From Absidia repens (Eukaryota; Mucoromycota; Mucoromycetes; Mucorales; Cunninghamellaceae): 64,000 nt of DNA. Numbering within the stretch: position 1 is the stretch's first letter; the number at the start of each line of letters is the position of its first letter. The translations under genes were made by a program, and so were the position numbers. The notes under the pieces are model-generated. The model worked only from the letters and a program-made list of their open reading frames with translations, had not been told where the DNA came from and searched no databases. The DNA lies in NCBI GenBank assembly GCA_002105175.1, contig MCGE01000045.1, positions 62,001 to 126,000 on the forward strand, read 5' to 3'. Below, piece after piece: positions 57,589 through 64,000 of the stretch.

Positions 57589-59267
57589 ATGCTCAAGTTC
57601 TTCAATATCACCCGTGCTACTACTGTAAGTTGTCTTTTTTTTTATTTTATAGCCATATTTAGTACCACTTTAGTAACCTTTTTATTTTATTTTGTATATC
57701 TAGAACGTGGCCTTCAAGCCTCGAACTGTCACCTTCAACAAGTGTCGGCAAATGGCAACCGCATCCACTTACAATGCCGCTGTTGCTAACTTGACTTCGG
57801 ACCAGGAAGAGGTAACAAAAAGAAAAAGATGAAAAATACGCAATAAATAGATGACTAATATCTATTTTTTTTTTTTTTTTACCTTCTTTCTGTCCTTCGA
57901 TATGGAAATAACAGCTTCGGGAAGCTGTCCATAACTTTGCCCAAAAGGAACTGGCCCCTCGTGCAGCTGATATCGACCGACAAAATGAATATCCCATGGA
58001 TATGTGGAAGAAGCTCGGGGATATGGGCTTACTGGGTATTACTGCTCCTCAAGAATATGGTGGTCTTGGACTTGGCTACTTGGAACATACCTTCGTCATG
58101 GAGGAGTTATCACGTGCTAGTGGTTCTGTGGCTTTGAGTTACGGGGCCCATTCTAACTTGTGTGTCAATCAAATTGTTCGCAATGGTAACGCTGCCCAGA
58201 AGGAAAAATATTTGCCCAAGGTAATAAATACTAGTCTAATAAAAAAAAAAGGGGGCAATGGATTTTGGATTATTCTAACTGTAATTTTTTTTTTTTATCA
58301 TAGTTAATTTCTGGTGACCATGTCGGTGCCTTGGCCATGTCTGAACCTGGTGCTGGCTCCGATGTAGTTAGCATGAAGTTGCGTGCCGAAAAGAAAGGTG
58401 ATCATTATGTATTAAATGGAAACAAAATGTGGATTACCAATGGTCCTGATGCGGATGTCCTTGTTGTTTATGCGAAGACCGATCCTAAAGCTGGTCCTAA
58501 AGGTATCACTGCTTTCTTAGTTGAAAAGGTAAAAAAAAAAAAAAAGAGTTGTGACGATCAATATATTGATACCAAAAAAAAAAAAAAGGAGCGATTTGAT
58601 TAATGTCTTTTTTCATAGAACTTCAAAGGTTTCTCTACCGCTCAAAAGTTGGATAAATTGGGTATGCGGGGCTCCAATACATGCGAATTGATTTTCGAAA
58701 ACTGTGAAATTCCAGCTGAAAATGTCTTGGGTGCTGAAGGAAAAGGTGTGTACGTGTTGATGAGTGGACTTGATTATGAACGACTTGTACTTTCTGGTGG
58801 TCCTTTGGGATTGATGCAAGCTGCCTTAGATGTAACTGTACCCTATGTTCATGAGCGTAAGCAATTTGGCGTGCCCATTGGCTCATTCCAAGTAAGTGAA
58901 AAAGAGAAAGACTAGGACGAAGCTTGACTAGACTCGTTTTTTTTTTTTTTGTTAGTTACTTCAAGGAAAATTAGCAGATATGTACACCAAGTTGAATGCT
59001 TCTCGTGCTTATGTGTATGCTGTTGCTCGTGCTTGTGCTGAAGGTAAAGTGAGCAACAAGGATTGTGCTGGTGTTATTCTTTATTCTGCTGAACGTGCCA
59101 CCGAAGTGGCTTTGGATGCCATTCAATGCTTGGGTGGCAATGGTTATACCAATGATTACCCTGTCGGTCGTATCCTTCGTGATGCCAAATTGTACGAAAT
59201 TGGTGCTGGAACAAGTGAAATTCGTCGCATGTTGATTGGCCGTGAATTCAACAAAGTTTATCAATAG
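57589..59267 (+). CDS. Isovaleryl-CoA dehydrogenase (acyl-CoA dehydrogenase family)
   Basis: Six exons, 57589-57624, 57704-57811, 57915-58220, 58304-58528, 58619-58891 and 58956-59267; 419 residues (human IVD 426), every intron in phase 0. The enzyme oxidises isovaleryl-CoA in leucine breakdown in the mitochondrial matrix, passing electrons to ETF. The Arg/Lys-rich, acid-free N-terminus ([12 protein letters not shown]...[11 protein letters not shown]) fits a presequence. Family signatures: [54 protein letters not shown] and [21 protein letters not shown] with [14 protein letters not shown]. Glu279 in DYERLVL corresponds to the catalytic Glu that sits at this unusual position in IVD, which separates it from other acyl-CoA dehydrogenases. 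Confidence 0.95.
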
Positions 59268-59351
59268 TGCCCTCTTATCTCTTGATTTAGTTTAGATACA
59301 TCAGTTAGATTATTGGAAATAATAATAATAAAAAAAAAAAGAAAACTTTTA

Positions 59352-60314
59352 TTACTTGTGTTTTTTTTGTATGCCATGTTGTTCTAGAAATATGGATGCC
59401 AAAATTTGGCTCCGAGAACGAAGTAGTTCTAATTCTAAAGCAGGTACTTTACATTGTTTCGCCAGAGCAATAATAGTACGCTTATTTAATACTCCTGGAA
59501 TATCTCCATCGAGAACATGGGGACTTAATTTGGCGGTTTCCTTGTAGTTGGCAACGATATTTTCGGGAAAAACAATATCTTGGGCTGTGGCGAGGGATTC
59601 GGTATGAATAATATCGTCTATTTCTTTACAGGTTTGATATTGGATATTATTTTCGTCTATTAAATGTTCAAGAAATTGTGCTCCTTTGTATGCTATCAAG
59701 GATAAAACAAGGTATTAAATACGCGCAAAAATTTGGAACCAAATATCTTAGTATCTATCTACCTTTATAATGGCTATAGAGTCGGAAAAGGTTGTATGCC
59801 AGAGGGATATTGGGAACCAAAGGAACAATAACAAAAGTACACGACAAAGGAACCCAGTATGCGGAATATTTCATGTATTTTTGATGATAGGGACTCTTTT
59901 GGTGAAGAAGAGTGGTCAAGTCATGTTCTATGTCAGCAGGTGTCAAACTTGAAGGGTGGTAAGTGATGACCTTTACATAAAAAGAGCACAGAGTTAAGTC
60001 CCTTTTCTCCTACAAGTTTTTTTTTCATTTTTTTTTTCTCCTTCTTCTATATATACCTTCTCAGGTGGTAGTTCAATATGTTCTTTAGTGGGGACACCTT
60101 TTAAAAACCATTCTTGATAATCCAACTTATTCATCATATCGTTTCCTCGTCCATATAATTTTTTTTTCCAGCTATCTTCCTTGGCTTCTCCAAACTCTTC
60201 CCATTTCTTATTTGACCAGTTGACGAACTTTGTAAGTCGAGATGAGGTAGGGAGTGTTGAGTGACAGTAGTAAGTTAGCCGGTTTTTTACAATAGGAAAC
60301 GCAAAGAGTTTCAT
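59352..60314 (-). CDS. Mit_KHE1 family protein (mitochondrial K+/H+ exchange-related)
   Basis: Three exons, 60314-60057, 59970-59763 and 59692-59352; 268 residues, frame exact. The N-terminus is basic with Ser/Thr (FAFPIVKNRLTYYCHST), plausible for import. Conserved stretches include SWKKKLYGRGNDMMNKLDYQEW (opening of the family), YHQKYMKYSAYWVPLSC and the hydrophobic VIVPLVPNIPLAYNLFRLYSHYKAY, which fit the Mit_KHE1 family (yeast Ydl183c, Mrs7/Ylh47 pathway). The C-terminal third is helical. Yeast members are linked genetically to mitochondrial potassium/proton exchange. The gene is convergent with IVD, 84 bp apart. Confidence 0.85.
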
Positions 60315-60484
60315 ATTCAAGTAATAATAATAATAACAATAAAAGCACACACTTTATCAGAAACGCGCTATGCCATAGTCGCAGTGTTTTTAGTGTAATT
60401 CTGTCTTTCAATTTCTTCTGGAATCTACTGTGACATCAAGGGCATTTTTTTTCGCCCTACCCAGTTATATCAGACTTCACTATT

Positions 60485-60618
60485 GTCCAATAAAACTAGG
60501 AATTTCCAAAATAAGTACCTGCTTTTTTTGGAAAGGGGTGAGCTGTGTCTGACCATTCACCACCCTAACTGCTAAAAAAAGCAAATACTTATTTTGGAAA
60601 ATTCTTATCTTTTATTGG
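60485..60618. repeat. 134-bp foldback (imperfect inverted repeat, MITE-like)
   Basis: Arms 60485-60528 and 60573-60618 begin TCCAATAAAA and share TTTCCAAAATAAGTA and TGCTTTTTTT when one is reverse-complemented, with a few mismatches. The 44-bp loop has no features. A partial relative lies at 17289-17350. Confidence 0.75.
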
Positions 60619-61155
60619 AAATTTTTCAAAGGTCTAGGTGGGTGTCCTGAAAAAAAGGGGGTCATCAAGATCAATAGCCTAGTCCAAGTGAAAAAAAAAG
60701 TTGTGAGTGAAAATGATCGTGATAGCGCCCCCAAACGTGCTCTGCTCAAGAATGAATTCAAAGCCCTGAACGTCGCAATTTCAAAATCGAACAATTCAAG
60801 TGGTAAGTTGGGCAACCAAAGGGACATATGTAACATTTTCCGGAAAAAAGGCCTTTATGCGCCCATAAGACGTTTAAAAAAGAAAACTACGTTGTCAAGC
60901 ATCGATGACTGACACCAATAAGAGCGAATGGTATATTTTCATTCCGATTCGCATGTATTTACTGAAACCTTTTTTTCATTTTTTTTTTTACCTCCCACTT
61001 TCTCTCATTGAGGCACTGGACAGGACATCTTTGATTAGTGTTTAGAACTTGAATTAGGGGTATTTTGAAAAATGCAGAGCAAACATCATGGGAAACTCTT
61101 TCATTTTGAAATTGTGATTTGGAGCGATCATTAGATTAGCCTTCATCATTGCTTA
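60619..61155. other. Intergenic region with an R1/R2-like fragment
   Basis: 60985-61150 resembles the inverted middle of R1 (GTGTTTAGAACTTGAATTAGGGG, AACATCATGGGAAACTCTTTCATTTTG). A 74-residue open frame (60688-60912) is basic and not recognised. Confidence 0.5.
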
Positions 61156-61560
61156 GTGTCATCAGAATTCTTTAATCAATTAAAGGAACATTCATCGTTG
61201 AGATTTTTTTTGGATTTTCTTGAACAAACTCTCATGGCCATCGACGTTGCAGACTTTAAATACAAGTATTTAGCACTAGACAATGTCGCTATTCACAAGA
61301 CATTGATGGTGCAAGACTGGATTCGCACCAATGGATACGAAATCATCTTTTTGCCACCATACTCACCATTTTTGAATCCAATCGAAGAATTTGGGTAAAG
61401 CGGAAGAACGTTTTCAACAAGGACCCAGCTTCAGTGAAAAGGGACACACTTCTTAGCGATTGTATTTGTAGGGCATTTGAACATATATCGAAGGGTGACT
61501 GTCAGGCATGGATTAGACATTCGTTGACATTTTGGGGTAGATGTTTGAATTCCGATTTTT
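61156..61560 (+). pseudogene. Remnant of a DDE transposase C-terminal half
   Basis: Encodes KYLALDNVAIHKTLMVQDW (second catalytic Asp), then FLPPYSPFLNPIEEF with the catalytic Glu. The frame stops at GGGTAA (about 61394) but one extra T would let it continue as WVKRKNVFNKDPASVKRD to a stop at 61559-61561. It belongs to the IS630/Tc1-like group of fungal transposases, the same group as the element at 35291 (similar C-terminal CQAWIRHS versus LHGYIRHS). No terminal repeats were found. Confidence 0.8.
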
Positions 61561-61614
61561 AGTTTAGTTTTAGGATTGTAGTTTGTAGTTTGAAGTTTGT
61601 CGTTTTTTATGAAA

Positions 61615-62872
61615 TAAAGCTCTGGCGCTCCGCTGGAGCTTTTGGAAATCTTTCGATTTATTGGGTGTCACAGTTTTTGTATTAAAGTGTGGGCTTTGAT
61701 GGGATAGGATTAAAACCTCCGCCCTTTCGCACTTTGATGGGCAGCCCATTGGGGCCCAACCGTCGTGCTCAGCGCGTCGTCAATGGATTTTTTATCTGTG
61801 CTGAAAGAAAAAAATAGGGAAGGGATCAGGGCCTCCGCCATTTCGCACTATGGAGGGCAGCCCCTTGGTGCCCGACCGTCGTGCTCAGCGCATCGGCAAT
61901 GGTTTCTTTTTGTGTGCTGAAATAATAGCTTACTTGAAAAGCGTCGGAAAGATCAGAGTTTGATTATGTAGGGTTGCAACTGCCTTTCCACTGGAAGATA
62001 AAACGAATTATGCACTATGGAAATTATGGCGATTGGCCCTTTCCTGATTTTTTGATATAAAAAAAGGCTGCATGATTCAGGCTCCGCATTTTGCTTTCTA
62101 TTTTTTTTGGCCCCTTTTTTTTTCCTCTCTTTTTCTTTCTTTTTTACTTTTTTTCCCTTAATGATAGTCTGAATGATATGATGGCAAGGCTCATTGAGGT
62201 ACTGGTGATTTAGGATTAGTGTTAGAACTTGAATTAGGGGCGTTTTAAAAAATGCAAAACAATATCATGGGGAAAGGCTTTCATTTTGGATGAAGGATTT
62301 GGGACCGACAGTAGATTAGCACTTATTAGTTTAGTAATAGTTTGCCATCGTTTGTATCTACGTCCGAATAAATATGTTCTTTTTATTATAATTAGTTTCT
62401 CTGTTGTACGTTTACATGATGAGCTTCATCGAATGTGTATTATATATGCATAGAAAAAAGTGTGTCTCTGTATATATGAAAAAGGAACGGATTCGGTATT
62501 ATGGAAACTTCTTCTACCAACTCTATAAGTTTGTGCGTAGAAAAGAGTATAGGGATGTGCTTGTGTGAAAAAACAGCTATTACAGTGTATTTTACTGTCG
62601 TGGGGTATATTGAAAGAGCAAAGTTGAGAATAGTATTAATTATGTAGTCACTGGGTAGCGGGCTGGTTTCTGAAGTATGGGCTTTGATGGGATGGGATGG
62701 AAGACTCTGTGATTTGGCACAATGAATGGGCAGCGATTGAGAAAAAAAGGATGGACAGCTCCTATGGTGGGCAAGGCGCTAGCGGTGGGTCAGAAAAAAA
62801 AAAAAGTTGGAGAGCCAAAAGAGCGAAATTAAAGTTACTATAGCTGAGTTTTCTTACGATCCATTTCTTTTA
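61615..62872 (-). repeat. R1 dispersed repeat, complete inverted copy F
   Basis: Starts AAAGCTCTGGCGCTCCGCTGG and ends CTTACGATCCATTTCTTTT, the full reverse of copies B, C and E, with two GC-rich modules (about 61640-61775 and 61830-61905). Confidence 0.85.
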
Positions 62873-64000
62873 ATATATAAATATAATAATGATTTTATGC
62901 ACATCTGTCTAGACTATTTGTCATGTGTTTTTTTTAATAGTAGGATCCTGTATCATAGTCATCAAAATGGTATTTTAAACAGTTAACTTCAAGTTGGTTG
63001 ACCTATTTTCACCCGCCCTGACCCAACCTAACTTTCTCGACTGTAAGTCGTATTATTTTCTTGGTTTCTACCATTAGTGCGTGTCTAACCGCCACGTTTG
63101 CGCGCTTACCTCCGATTTTTAAATTGTGCGACGCTTGAAAAGGGCGGCAAGATGTTAATGTGAGTGTATACAAGCTTTCCCACGTCTTGGCCACATTGAC
63201 TCTGGACATCGGGTGTTCAAGCCGCTTTTTTTTTTTTTTTTTTTTTTTTTGATCTTGGAACTCCTGGCTTGGTTACCTGTGATTTTGCTTTTTTGCGAAA
63301 CACTGAATCGAAAAAAGGCACGGTTGGTAATGGTTTCAAGTCCTGACGAGTTCATGTCAATTAATAAAAGCCAACGACTGCGAAATGAAGTTACTAAGAT
63401 CCAATAATCAGGAGCAATAGCTAGCCCACGCATAAGTAATGTGAATCTCGGTCAATGGCAATAAAAAAGTAATAATTTGACACTGGCAGAAATCAGAAAA
63501 CGAAAAAACCTTATTGGCAGTTGCGCCAAGAAAGATAGACTTGTTTGACTTATGGAACAACAAGAAAAGGAAAATGAATCTGGTAAAAAAACAGCACATG
63601 GACAAAGTAAAGAAAGCTAACGATTGCGGTTGTCTTTCACATGACATCACTGAAACTCTCCAAACGTACTCTCCGCTCTACTGTACGACATGACACCGAG
63701 ACTAAAACACGTACACTTTGTTCTTAATCAAATACTGTAATGTATACATCAACCAAAACAAAAAATAAAGCAGCTGCTGTGATCATGTAATAATATTTTA
63801 TTTGTTACCGTTGGATTGATTACCATTGTGCATTTTAGTGCTGAATGATTTACGCAATTCATTTGCTAGCGGAAGCTGAACCAAAAATGATCAGGTGAGT
63901 CACCTGACAAGACAAACGCTACTCTTCATGTATGACACTCCGATCACGATCTCTCTCTCGCATCGATGAACATGTTGCAATATAAGACAACGTGAACTCA
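62873..64000. other. Window end, no gene recognised
   Basis: Contains a T tract at about 63227-63250. Open frames (63009-63209, 63155-63433, 63408-63650, all minus) have no family features. AATAAA-like motifs and a TGAGTCACCTGA motif (63895-63906) are present without context. Confidence 0.5.

Noticed and set aside
63170..63225. Possible tRNA end (GGGTGTTCAAGCC before a T tract)
   Set aside because: No matching acceptor or D arm upstream; the T-loop-like motif alone is not enough.
1..64000. CRISPR arrays, operons, riboswitches
   Set aside because: No regularly spaced direct repeats of the right size; genes are intron-containing and monocistronic in a eukaryotic context.

Overview
The window looks like nuclear DNA of a filamentous or early-diverging fungus, most plausibly Mucoromycota. 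Protein genes are split by short GT-AG introns, often with CTAAC-like branch sites. Fungal-type families are present: a Bud4/Mid2-like anillin-PH protein, a Kre9/KNH-type GPI wall protein, Som1, Mit_KHE1 and Hrq1. Intergenic DNA is AT-rich and full of long A/T tracts. TAA, TAG and TGA all end conserved genes, so the standard code is used. The phylum call is inference; no rDNA or marker gene is present.

Layout. 1-3.2 kb: a small spliced hypothetical gene and a complete Tc1/mariner element. 3.2-5.4 kb: a secreted leucine-rich-repeat protein whose repeats coincide with 72-nt exons. 5.6-10.3 kb: dispersed repeats (families called R1 and R2 here). 10.4-13.7 kb: a GPI-anchored wall protein and a four-helix membrane protein. 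15-17 kb: R1. 17.5-19.4 kb: cytosolic-type aspartyl-tRNA synthetase. 21.9-28.1 kb, minus strand: a Tra2-like RS/RRM splicing factor and an ankyrin-anillin-PH protein. 29.1-29.8 kb: a palindrome with 323-bp arms. 29.8-31.9 kb: nested, 5'-truncated LINE copies. 32.3-35.0 kb: a GNAT acetyltransferase and a DapA-family lyase/aldolase. 35.3-36.7 kb: a decayed TA-inserting transposon. 36.8-45.2 kb, the densest gene block: a Cys-rich secreted protein, Spc24-like, Som1-like, Nse3/MAGE, a FHIT-type hydrolase with a 5-nt microexon, HisA and a PF04185 phosphoesterase. 45.7-49.4 kb: R1 and R2 again. 49.9-60.3 kb: Hrq1 helicase, a bacterial-looking glycyl-tRNA synthetase with a one-base frameshift, isovaleryl-CoA dehydrogenase and Mit_KHE1. 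60.5-64 kb: a foldback, a transposase remnant and an inverted R1 copy.

The genes are mostly unrelated housekeeping functions and form no operon-like cluster. Two translation genes, two chromosome-maintenance genes (Spc24, Nse3), one helicase (Hrq1) and three genes tied to mitochondria (Som1, IVD, Mit_KHE1) are scattered among repeats. The accessory content is transposon-driven: two TA-inserting DDE families, a LINE family that leaves poly-A-only insertions, and large non-autonomous repeats. All exon models were built by eye from splice consensus, reading-frame closure and family similarity; each model given as a gene closes in frame over its whole length.
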